DNA of 64,000 nucleotides from CAIVAT01 sp037141055 (lineage in GTDB: Bacteria; Bacteroidota; Bacteroidia; Bacteroidales; FEN-979). A program made the translations under genes and the position numbers. Each line of letters begins with the position of its first letter. The first letter of the stretch is position 1. The DNA lies in assembly GCA_037141055.1 (NCBI GenBank), contig JBAXDH010000004.1:1-64000 (forward strand). The letters run 5' to 3'. Below are positions 35,280 to 42,664 of this stretch, piece by piece. Below the pieces are notes generated by a model. That model made no database searches. It worked only from the letters and a program-made list of their open reading frames with translations, and was not told where the DNA came from.

Positions 35280-36362
35280 TCAGCCTTTTCTTGAGGTATA
35301 ATGGAGTGAATCGCCCCATTCGCCATACCCGATGCTATCGCCGGCCATATGGATCCGGGCTTCGAGGCAGCTTTTGCATTCCTCTGCCTCGTCATCGAGG
35401 CAGGGCTTGTTTTCATAAAGAAGATAGTCCTGCCGGTATTTTACCGGGGTCAGATTCGGCATGATCACGTTGGCGCCTACCATCAGCGCCTTTTCGCGGC
35501 CCTGCGGGTCGATGGTCTGCATGGCTGTGGTTGCTGCAATGTTGATATTTTTCATCATGATCCTCAGAATGGCGACCATTTTCAACGAAAGGTCAAAGCG
35601 TTCTTTCAACGGCAGGAGTTTATCCCGGTGCCGGTAAAGGGGAGTGTCCTGATGCTCGATAAATGGCCCCATCCCTGCCATGTCAATATCAAATTCCCTG
35701 AAGAATATGAGGTCGTCTGCAAGATCGGAAATGGATTGGAACGGCAACCCGATCATCACCCCCGTGCCAACCTGGTACCCGGTTTTCTGAAGGGTTTTCA
35801 ACGCTTCCAACCGCCTGTGATAGTCGTGTGCCTTGTTATTCGGATGGAGTTTCAAATACAGGTCCGGATTTGAAACTTCGATGCGCAAAAGATACCTGTG
35901 CGCGCCTGAGTCATACCACCTGCGATAGGTCTCTTCACTTTGCTCGCCCAATGAAAGGGTTACGTGGATATTTCCGTCGGTTTGCCTGTGTATTTTCCTT
36001 AAAAGTGCGTCGATCTTATTGACAAATGCCTTGTTAGTCTGCTCTCCCGACTGGATGACGATGGAGGCGTATTTATTCTGATAAGCGTAATCCACGGCTT
36101 CCATCACTTCGGCATCGGTCATCCTGTAACGTGCATAATGACTGTTCCCTGCACGGATTCCGCAGTAATAGCAATTTTTCCGGCAATAGTTTGAGTATTC
36201 GATCAGTCCTCTGAAATAGACTTTTTTCCCTACGAAGGCCTCTTTTGTCTCTTTCGCTTTTTCAAAAAGATTAAACCGATCTTTCCCGGCGGTTCCGAGA
36301 AGGAAAATCAGGTCATCCCTGGAGAATTGTTTTTTATCAAGTATATTTTCAACATTATCCAC
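35280..36362 (-). CDS. hydE: [FeFe] hydrogenase H-cluster radical SAM maturase HydE
   Basis: Radical SAM enzyme that helps build the dithiomethylamine-bridged di-iron subcluster of [FeFe] hydrogenase. The 360-residue protein starts with GTG at 36362. The SAM-binding cluster cysteines are Cys60, Cys64 and Cys67 in YCRKNCYYCGIRAGN. The C-terminal CLDDEAEECKSCLEARIH holds the cysteines of the second cluster. YFRGLIEYSNYC and the GTGVMIGLPFQSISDLADDL stretch are typical. HydF, HydG and the hydrogenase are not in the window, but the gene implies H2 metabolism in an anaerobe. Confidence 0.9.
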   Translation of the reverse strand: MDNVENILDKKQFSRDDLIFLLGTAGKDRFNLFEKAKETKEAFVGKKVYFRGLIEYSNYCRKNCYYCGIRAGNSHYARYRMTDAEVMEAVDYAYQNKYASIVIQSGEQTNKAFVNKIDALLRKIHRQTDGNIHVTLSLGEQSEETYRRWYDSGAHRYLLRIEVSNPDLYLKLHPNNKAHDYHRRLEALKTLQKTGYQVGTGVMIGLPFQSISDLADDLIFFREFDIDMAGMGPFIEHQDTPLYRHRDKLLPLKERFDLSLKMVAILRIMMKNINIAATTAMQTIDPQGREKALMVGANVIMPNLTPVKYRQDYLLYENKPCLDDEAEECKSCLEARIHMAGDSIGYGEWGDSLHYTSRKG

Positions 36363-36422
36363 CCAAAGAAGTTATGTAACGGGTTAAACCTTTGATTTTT
36401 GAATCAGCTCCGAAAACTTTTT

Positions 36423-36501
36423 TTCACCGCTAAGTCGCCAAGACGCTAAAATTTAAATAATTGAATTTGCGTTCTTTGCGTCTTTCCGCCTTTGCGGTGA
36501 A
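36423..36501. repeat. Imperfect 27-bp inverted repeat, dispersed-element type
   Basis: Arms at 36423-36449 and 36475-36501 match in inverted orientation with a few mismatches (left arm begins TTCACCGCTAAGTCGCC, right arm ends CCGCCTTTGCGGTGAA), around a 25-base AT-rich loop. The motif of repeated CGCCAAGACGC / CTTTGCG is a style of intergenic palindrome I recall from many Bacteroidota and related genomes. It lies between hydE and the ychF-like gene. Confidence 0.6.
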
Positions 36502-36574
36502 CATTTTATTTTGGCTTTTTGGAGTAGACTTATTTTTGAATCTTGCAATTTGTATGGTGCTTGATTGTCTCCTG

Positions 36575-37666
36575 CTACACGTTAAACCTGATATGCAGAA
36601 TATCCCCGTCACCGACAACGTAATTTTTTCCTTCAATCATCAGTTTGCCGTGTTCCTTGCAGGCGTGCTCCGATCCAAGCCGCATGAAATCATCATATTT
36701 CATAACCTCCGCCCTGATAAATCCACGTTCGAGGTCGCTGTGGATAACACCGGCAGCCTGGGGTGCCGTCATTCCTTTTGTGATGGTCCATGCCCTTACC
36801 TCTTTCGGACCGGCTGTGAAGAAACATTGCAGGTCGAGCAGGTGAAATGCCGCCCGCACAAGCCTGTTCACGCCGGGTTCGGTCAACCCTGCATCGGAAA
36901 GAAAAGCAAGGCGGTCCTCCTCGCTGTCAAGTTCAGCAATTTCCGATTCCATTTTTGCCGCAATAACAAGCACTTCCGCATCCTGGCCCTTCACTGATCC
37001 AATGAACTTTTCCGTATAATCATTTCCGCCGGTTGCCGATGAATCGTCTACATTACACACATACATCACGGGCTTGTCGCTCAGCAGGAACATATCTTCC
37101 ATGAACCGCCGTTCGTCGACGGAGATTGGCGCGGTGCGGGCCGACTGGAACGATTCAAGATGGTTTTTCAGCACATGCAGCACATCGAGGCCATGTTTAG
37201 CATCTTTGTCGCCGGCTTTTGAAAGTTTCTCCATCCGGGATATCTTTTTTTCAACCGATTCCAGGTCTTTGATCTGCAGTTCAAGGTCTACAATTTCACG
37301 GTCGCGAACGGCATTCACGGATCCTTCGAGATGAGGAAGCTGCGGGTCGTCAAAACAGCGGATCACATGGATCAGCGCATCAACATTGCGGATGTCGGAA
37401 AGGAATTTATTGCCTTCGGTCTGGCTTCCTCCCTTTGAAAGTCCGGGGATATCGACCATCTCCATGGTAGTCTGAATGACTTTGACCGACTTGATGATCC
37501 GGTCGATGGCCAGCAGGCGTGCATCAGGCACATTCATCACCCCGAGGTTGGATTTGGTCCCTGAAAAGGCAGCAGCGTGGGTTTCAGCCCTGTTGTTTGA
37601 TATACAGTTGAATAAAGTAGTCTTTCCGGATCCTGAAAGTCCGATGATTCCGCATTTTAAGGGCAT
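36575..37666 (-). CDS. YchF/OLA1-like P-loop NTPase (DUF933 C-terminus)
   Basis: A 363-residue TRAFAC-class NTPase of the YchF/OLA1 group: P-loop domain at the N-terminus, a helical coiled insertion (DLELQIKDLESVEKKISRME), then TGS/DUF933 at the C-terminus with YFTAGPKEVRAWTITKGM-like sequence (seen as CFFTAGPKEVRAW) and GDILHIRFNV at the end. The P-loop reads GLSGSGKTT instead of the nearly invariant GLPNVGKST of true YchF, and the following FPFCTIEPN-type segment is missing. It may be a paralogue rather than YchF itself. YchF proteins bind ATP and ribosomes; function of this variant is open. Confidence 0.82.
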   Translation of the reverse strand: MPLKCGIIGLSGSGKTTLFNCISNNRAETHAAAFSGTKSNLGVMNVPDARLLAIDRIIKSVKVIQTTMEMVDIPGLSKGGSQTEGNKFLSDIRNVDALIHVIRCFDDPQLPHLEGSVNAVRDREIVDLELQIKDLESVEKKISRMEKLSKAGDKDAKHGLDVLHVLKNHLESFQSARTAPISVDERRFMEDMFLLSDKPVMYVCNVDDSSATGGNDYTEKFIGSVKGQDAEVLVIAAKMESEIAELDSEEDRLAFLSDAGLTEPGVNRLVRAAFHLLDLQCFFTAGPKEVRAWTITKGMTAPQAAGVIHSDLERGFIRAEVMKYDDFMRLGSEHACKEHGKLMIEGKNYVVGDGDILHIRFNV

Positions 37667-37686
37667 AGAGCGTAGATTTTAGCGTG

Positions 37687-37694
37687 CAAAGTTA
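37687..37694 (-). promoter_or_regulatory. -7 promoter element of the ychF-like gene
   Basis: Minus strand reads TAACTTTG, matching TAnnTTTG, 21 bases before the ATG. Confidence 0.5.
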
Positions 37695-37708
37695 AGAAAT
37701 TAAAATGA

Positions 37709-38959
37709 TCATTTGCTCTGACCATATATCAACGCACTGGCATTCAGCTTGTTTTGAGTCTTTGGACCGGAAGGGTCAAAAATTGTATTCAGGAAATCCT
37801 GGTAGGATGCCAGATCGTGGTACTTTGTCAGTTCGAGGTTGAAGAAATAAAGAGAATCCAGGCTAAAGGTGGGGAAGGTTTGCAGCATGTTGGCAGACAG
37901 GTTCGGAAGCCTGATATCTGCCAGGGTATTGTTTCCGGACATGGTCCATGTAAATGACTGGTTGTTTCGTCCATAGAACTGCCAGGTGGCGCACGTTGTG
38001 GTAAAATCCCCGTAGGTGGTTGCTTCTAATTTTCCCGCAGGATGTGTTGTCACAGACCCGACATGAGCATCTATTTTATCAAAGGCAGCCGGGATATCTC
38101 CATTCCTCCGGCACGAATAGGATGTCATTGAATCCCAGTTTTCAATGAGTTTCAGCTCACTGTGATAACCCTGGAAATGACCCGGCAAAACCGCAACACG
38201 AACCAGGTTGCCGGCGGGGACACTGCCAAGGGAAAAGTCGGTCATGACAGGCAATCCGTTTTCATAATCTGCATCCCTGAATCCCCAAATCCTCGCTTCA
38301 TAATACTGACCGCTCATGCTGATGTTGCTGAAAACCGGGGATACAGCGTCAGACATATCTACAGTGTAGGTGCCTCCGGGGTGTATGCCGCTGATGAGTT
38401 TATAAACCTCATCCTGGTTGTGTTCTATTTTAATATAAAGTTCATCAGGATCGACATACGATAAATCCGTGACGTCGGTATAGTTTGTGGTAAGATTTGC
38501 ATAACCGGCATTGGCATACAAGATCAGTGCAGGCTGGGGGATGTTGGACAGGCTAACGGTAAAATGGCCCAGCGTATCCGGCCGGTGTCCCTGTAAGGTC
38601 CATTCAGCGGTTGCGACCTGCAGATAGGATTTCATGGAAATCTCGAAATTATGCATGGACGGCTCCCATGAGGCGATGGTCAGCGTAAACCGTAAAGGAT
38701 TTTTAATGCCCGGCCTGGTGTATAACAATAGTTTGCCGTTCCCTTTGAAGGCGGTATCTGCGATAACGTTTCCGAGGGAATCAGAGGCAAAAATGATCGC
38801 CCCCAGTTTCGGATTAATATAGTTAGCGGTAAAATTGATGGTCATCAAAACTGTTTTTGCCTCCGGAAAGGTTTCAACATCTTTTCGGCAGCCACCGGAA
38901 AGCAGCATGATGGTCATAAGGATCATAAAACAGGATCGAGGAATATTTCGTATTGTCAT
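37709..38959 (-). CDS. lipoprotein of unknown function
   Basis: Not recognised. A 416-residue predicted lipoprotein with signal peptide and lipobox (FMILMTIMLLSGGCRKD), acidic after the cysteine (DVETFPEAK). The mature part is rich in Ser, Thr, Tyr and beta-strand-like patterns, consistent with a secreted beta-sandwich or propeller protein; it has two Cys near residue 340 (SYSCRRNGDI and TTTCATWQFYG). No enzyme motif is visible. It stands alone with its own promoter element about 80 bases upstream. Surface or outer-membrane inner-leaflet location is an inference from the lipobox. Confidence 0.75.
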   Translation of the reverse strand: MTIRNIPRSCFMILMTIMLLSGGCRKDVETFPEAKTVLMTINFTANYINPKLGAIIFASDSLGNVIADTAFKGNGKLLLYTRPGIKNPLRFTLTIASWEPSMHNFEISMKSYLQVATAEWTLQGHRPDTLGHFTVSLSNIPQPALILYANAGYANLTTNYTDVTDLSYVDPDELYIKIEHNQDEVYKLISGIHPGGTYTVDMSDAVSPVFSNISMSGQYYEARIWGFRDADYENGLPVMTDFSLGSVPAGNLVRVAVLPGHFQGYHSELKLIENWDSMTSYSCRRNGDIPAAFDKIDAHVGSVTTHPAGKLEATTYGDFTTTCATWQFYGRNNQSFTWTMSGNNTLADIRLPNLSANMLQTFPTFSLDSLYFFNLELTKYHDLASYQDFLNTIFDPSGPKTQNKLNASALIYGQSK

Positions 38960-39040
38960 GTTGTTCTCAGTAAAAAAAATGCTGCAATCATTTATGAATC
39001 TTCATCTTAAGGTTGAAGGAACAGGGTTCAACGCAGAATG

Positions 39041-39048
39041 CAAAGTTA
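39041..39048 (-). promoter_or_regulatory. -7 promoter element of the lipoprotein gene
   Basis: Minus strand reads TAACTTTG, matching TAnnTTTG, giving a leader of about 75 bases to the ATG at 38959. Confidence 0.45.
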
Positions 39049-39156
39049 CGGAAAAATGCCGAGAAATCGGGATTCATCATTCCAGCGATCAGAGTATACT
39101 GAATCTTGGCAGGTTTGCAATCGCAAAGCTGCTTAGATTCAGTTATACTGAGCGTT

Positions 39157-39182
39157 TGAGTTTGCTTATCCTTGCAAACTCA
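39157..39182. repeat. Hairpin upstream of the rpsA promoter
   Basis: TGAGTTTGC and GCAAACTCA form a perfect 9-bp stem with an 8-base loop. No T-tract follows. It lies 29 bases before the rpsA -33 element. The rest of the 392-base gap between the lipoprotein gene and rpsA holds two promoters, the rpsA leader and no further gene that I can see. Confidence 0.35.
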
Positions 39183-39210
39183 GGTAGTCGAAGTATATCA
39201 TAAATTTACC

Positions 39211-39241
39211 TTGGACCTTTAATTTTTTCTTACTATCTTTG
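39211..39241 (+). promoter_or_regulatory. Promoter of rpsA (-33 TTG and -7 TATCTTTG)
   Basis: TTG at 39211 and TATCTTTG at 39234-39241 are 20 bases apart, matching the Bacteroidota housekeeping promoter. The leader to the ATG at 39352 is about 105 bases and contains the perfect palindrome GCGCAATTGCGC at 39321-39332. Confidence 0.65.
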
Positions 39242-39351
39242 CACCCCGTTTTCCAAGGGTGAAATGGAACCCGTTCTTTATCTAAATCCCTGTCAGTTAA
39301 CCAAATGTTAAACCCGGCCAGCGCAATTGCGCAGCCACAAAGCAAAAATGA

Positions 39352-41595
39352 ATGACTCCTGAAGAAACCAATGAGAACATGGAGCTGAATGCTGAGACCA
39401 ATGTTGAACAAACTGCAAGTGCTGAAACTGAAGCAACGATTACCGAAGAAGCTGTGATCGAAACGGAAGCTGCAATTGTCGAAGAGGCTGTGATGGAAAC
39501 AGAAGCTGCAATCGTCGAAGAAGCTGTGATGGAAACAGAAGCTGCAATCGCCGAAGAGGCAGTGATGGAAACGGAAGCTGCAATCGCCGAAGAGGCTGTT
39601 GCTGCCGAAGAAACTGCCATCATCGAAGAGGCGCACATCGAAGCTGAAGCTGCAGTTGAAGCAGAAGCAAAGCCAGAACCCGTTGCCGAACCCGTAGTGG
39701 AGGCACCTGCAAGACCAGCCAGGAAAACATATGTTGCACCTGTTGCCCCTGCTGATTTTGACTGGGATGCCATCGGCAAGAAACATGAAATTTATTCCAG
39801 TGAAGAACGTACGAAACTGGAAGATGCCTACGATCAAACCCTTCGTGCCATCCAGGACCATGAAGTGATCGAAGGAACCGTGGTCACCATGACCAACCGC
39901 GAAGTCATCGTAAACATCGGCTTCAAAAGCGACGGTGTGATCCAGATGAACGAATTCCGCTATAATCCTGAGTTGAAAATCGGTGACAAGGTTGAAGTTT
40001 ACATCGAGAACCAGGAAGATACCAGCGGCCAGTTGCTGTTATCACACAAAAAAGCACGCATCCTGAAATCATGGGAGCGCATCAACGATGCCTATGAAAA
40101 GCAGGAAATTATCAAAGGGTATGTTAAATCCCGTACAAAAGGCGGTCTGATCGTGGATATCTTCGGTATCGAAGCATTCCTCCCGGGATCACAGATAGAT
40201 GTGAAACCCATACGCGATTACGACGTGTTTGTTGACAAAGTAATGGAATTCAAGGTTGTGAAGATCAACCACGAATACAAGAACGTCGTTGTTTCGCACA
40301 AAGCCCTGATCGAAGACGAACTCGAAGCCCAGAAGGCAGAGATCATCAAGAGACTTGAAAAGGGACAGATCCTCGAAGGTACGGTCAAGAACATCACCAG
40401 CTATGGTGTATTTGTTGACCTTGGCGGCGTTGACGGCCTGATTCACATCACCGATCTCAGCTGGGGACGTATCAACCACCCTGAAGAGATTGTGAAACTT
40501 GATCAGAAAATCAAAGTTGTCATCCTCGATTTCGATGAAAACAAAAAACGTATTGCCTTAGGTCTCAAGCAGCTGACCCCGCATCCATGGGATTCACTGA
40601 GCCAGGATCTGAAGATCGGCGATAAAGTAAAAGGTAAAGTGGTTGTCATCGCCGATTACGGTGCATTTGTTGAAATCACCACCGGCGTTGAAGGTCTCAT
40701 TCACGTTTCCGAAATGTCATGGTCGCAGCACCTGCGCACCGCCCACGATTTCCTTAAGGTAGGTCAGGAAGTTGAAGCCGTCATCCTCACACTCGACCGC
40801 GATGAGCGGAAAATGTCGATGGGGATCAAGCAGCTGATTCCGGATCCATGGGCCAACATCAGGGAAAAATATCCGCTCCGCTCCAAACATACCGCAACCG
40901 TTCGCAACTTTACCAACTTCGGTATTTTTGTTGAACTGGAAGAGGGTGTCGACGGACTGATCCACATCTCAGACCTCAGCTGGTCGAAAAAAATCAAGCA
41001 CCCTGCCGAATTCACCAAAATCGGTGAGAGCATCGATGTAATGGTACTTGATGTTGATGTCGAAAACCGCCGCCTGAGCCTCGGTCACAAACAACTCGAA
41101 GAAAATCCATGGGATGTGTTCGAGAATGTGTTCGCAGTAGGATCATTGCACCTCGGTACAATCGTCAGCCTGAACGACAAGGGAGCTATCATCGCCCTTC
41201 CGTACGGCGTTGAAGGATTTGCACCGCTCCGCCATCTTGGCAAGGAAGACAACAGCATGGCCCGTGAAGAGGAAGCCATGGATTTCAAGGTGATCGAATT
41301 TTCGAAAGAAAATAAGAAAATCATCCTGAGCCATAGCAAAATCCACCAGGATGCTGCCAATGCAGACAAGAACAAGGAAGCCAAGACCGGTCTGAAAAAG
41401 GAAAGCGATACCAAAAAAGCGGTTAAAAAACTCAAGGATAACCTCGAGAAGACAACCCTTGGCGATATCGATGCACTTGCCAACCTGAAAGCTGACATGG
41501 TAAAGGCCGAAAATCTGGCCCGTGATGCCAAGTCTGCGAAAGACGAGGCAACACCAGAAGTTGCTGAAGAAAGCGAGGAAACAGTCACAGAATAA
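39352..41595 (+). CDS. rpsA: 30S ribosomal protein S1, with long acidic N-terminal repeat region
   Basis: S1 binds mRNA on the 30S subunit and is needed for initiation in bacteria with weak Shine-Dalgarno signals, as in Bacteroidota. The 747-residue protein has six S1 domains between about residues 175 and 680, for example LEGTVKNITSYGVFVDLGGV and ATVRNFTNFGIFVELEEGVD. Before them is an N-terminal extension of about 130 residues, very rich in Glu and Ala, with four near-identical 12-residue units (EEAVMETEAAIA) coded at 39448-39591. The C-terminus is Lys/Glu-rich. A terminator-like hairpin lies 69 bases after the stop, inside rnz. Confidence 0.95.
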   Translation: MTPEETNENMELNAETNVEQTASAETEATITEEAVIETEAAIVEEAVMETEAAIVEEAVMETEAAIAEEAVMETEAAIAEEAVAAEETAIIEEAHIEAEAAVEAEAKPEPVAEPVVEAPARPARKTYVAPVAPADFDWDAIGKKHEIYSSEERTKLEDAYDQTLRAIQDHEVIEGTVVTMTNREVIVNIGFKSDGVIQMNEFRYNPELKIGDKVEVYIENQEDTSGQLLLSHKKARILKSWERINDAYEKQEIIKGYVKSRTKGGLIVDIFGIEAFLPGSQIDVKPIRDYDVFVDKVMEFKVVKINHEYKNVVVSHKALIEDELEAQKAEIIKRLEKGQILEGTVKNITSYGVFVDLGGVDGLIHITDLSWGRINHPEEIVKLDQKIKVVILDFDENKKRIALGLKQLTPHPWDSLSQDLKIGDKVKGKVVVIADYGAFVEITTGVEGLIHVSEMSWSQHLRTAHDFLKVGQEVEAVILTLDRDERKMSMGIKQLIPDPWANIREKYPLRSKHTATVRNFTNFGIFVELEEGVDGLIHISDLSWSKKIKHPAEFTKIGESIDVMVLDVDVENRRLSLGHKQLEENPWDVFENVFAVGSLHLGTIVSLNDKGAIIALPYGVEGFAPLRHLGKEDNSMAREEEAMDFKVIEFSKENKKIILSHSKIHQDAANADKNKEAKTGLKKESDTKKAVKKLKDNLEKTTLGDIDALANLKADMVKAENLARDAKSAKDEATPEVAEESEETVTE
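39448..39591 (+). repeat. Four 36-bp tandem repeats in the rpsA N-terminus
   Basis: Units at 39448, 39484, 39520 and 39556, each encoding EEAVMETEAAI plus V or A, differ at only a few positions. They keep the reading frame and sit upstream of the first S1 domain. Copy number is likely to vary between strains. Confidence 0.85.
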
Positions 41596-41601
41596 TTCCT
41601 C

Positions 41602-42390
41602 ATGAACTTCTCGTTGACGGTACTGGGCAGCAATGCGGCAATACCGGCAAACAACAGAAACCTAAGCGCTCATTTGCTCAATGCAAATGAGCGCTTCTTT
41701 TTAATTGACTGCGGAGAAGGAACCCAGTTTCAATTACGAAAATTCCACATTTCCTTTCAGCGGATCAAACATATTTTCATCAGCCATTTGCACGGGGACC
41801 ATTTTTTCGGACTTATCGGGCTGCTCAATTCCATGCATCTTCTGGGGCGCAAGGAGGAACTTCACCTGTATGCACCCTCCATGCTGTCTGACATTATCAG
41901 CCTGCAGATGGAGGCATCCCAGACGACACTGAAATATCCCCTGGAGTTTCATCCGCTGCTCATGGACCAGTATGATCTGATCCTGGAAAAGGAGCGGATC
42001 ACAGTGCACAGTTTTCCTCTCCGTCACAGCATCCCGGCATGCGGGTTTGTTTTCCGTGAGAAAAACCCGCCGCGCAAAATTGCTGAACCACGTTCATATG
42101 CTTATTGCAGTGATACAGGTTATTCCGAAGCCATCATACCGTATATTCAACGGGTTGGTTTGCTGTATCACGAGGCGACGTTTATGAACAACCTTGCTAA
42201 CATTGCAGCGGATAAGCTCCATTCCACTGCTGCTGAAGCGGCCACCATCGCGTTGAAAGCCGGTGTTAAAAAATTGCTCATCGGCCATTTCTCAGCAAGA
42301 TATGAAGATGTCGGGCCATTGGTTTCAGAGGCCCGTCTTGTTTTTCCCGAGACGTACCCGGCAGAAGAGGGTATTTCTATAAATATCTGA
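41602..42390 (+). CDS. rnz: ribonuclease Z, compact form
   Basis: Metallo-beta-lactamase nuclease that trims tRNA 3' ends. Motifs: LTVLGSNAAIPANNRNLSAH, FFLIDCGEGTQFQLRKFHIS, the zinc-binding HLHGDHFFGLIGLL, YCSDTGYSE, HEATF and LLIGHFSARY. The 262-residue length is short of the usual 300-305: between FREKNPPRKI and the YAYCSDT motif about 40 residues present in related Bacteroidota RNase Z appear missing. The zinc ligands are kept. It starts 6 bases after rpsA and carries a terminator-like hairpin at codons 21-32. Confidence 0.93.
   Translation: MNFSLTVLGSNAAIPANNRNLSAHLLNANERFFLIDCGEGTQFQLRKFHISFQRIKHIFISHLHGDHFFGLIGLLNSMHLLGRKEELHLYAPSMLSDIISLQMEASQTTLKYPLEFHPLLMDQYDLILEKERITVHSFPLRHSIPACGFVFREKNPPRKIAEPRSYAYCSDTGYSEAIIPYIQRVGLLYHEATFMNNLANIAADKLHSTAAEAATIALKAGVKKLLIGHFSARYEDVGPLVSEARLVFPETYPAEEGISINI
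41664..41696 (+). terminator. Terminator-type hairpin inside the rnz coding sequence
   Basis: AAGCGCTCATTTGC and GCAAATGAGCGCTT form a perfect 14-bp stem around a 5-base loop, followed at once by CTTTTT. It has every feature of an intrinsic terminator for plus-strand transcripts, yet it encodes conserved rnz residues (LSAHLLNANERFFLI). It lies 69 bases after the rpsA stop, so it would end rpsA transcripts and attenuate rnz. Confidence 0.7.
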
Positions 42391-42411
42391 CGAGTCAAGT
42401 CTATTTTTTTA

Positions 42412-42419
42412 TAATTTTG
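42412..42419 (+). promoter_or_regulatory. -7 promoter element of the riboswitch transcript
   Basis: TAATTTTG matches TAnnTTTG; transcription would begin near 42426, just at the start of the riboswitch. Confidence 0.5.
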
Positions 42420-42429
42420 CCGCGAATTT

Positions 42430-42606
42430 GTTGCTGGTTCACCTTCTGAAAGTCTTCAGTCGGTGTGAAAAGGGAATCCGGTTTGAAACCGGAGCTGTTC
42501 CCGCAGCTGTAAGCTCCATAAAAGTTTTCGACCTCTTATTGTCACTATCCTGCCCCGGCAGGATGGGAAGACTTCGAATAACGGAGCAAGCCAGAAGACC
42601 TGCCAT
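42430..42606 (+). promoter_or_regulatory. cobalamin (vitamin B12) riboswitch
   Basis: The 5' part has GGTGTGAAAAGGGAA followed by CCGGTTTGAAACCGG, a typical P3-P4 region, then GCTGTTCCCGCAGCTGTAAGC, here seen at 42493-42513. The 3' part has GGATGGGAAGACTTCG and the B12 box AAGCCAGAAGACCTGCC at 42588-42604. These are the hallmark conserved blocks of adenosylcobalamin-type riboswitches. It lies about 60 bases upstream of the lipoprotein gene at 42665, which it should repress when B12 is plentiful. Confidence 0.93.
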
Positions 42607-42664
42607 CAACTATTTTCGTAGCTTTCGGGAGAAAAGCGAAGAACCATTTAACCTGAAATAAATC

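Noticed and set aside
39166..39861. Minus-strand frame with striking Phe/Cys/His repeats
   Set aside because: It is the antisense of the Glu/Ala repeats of ribosomal protein S1; the apparent repeats come from the same 36-bp units.
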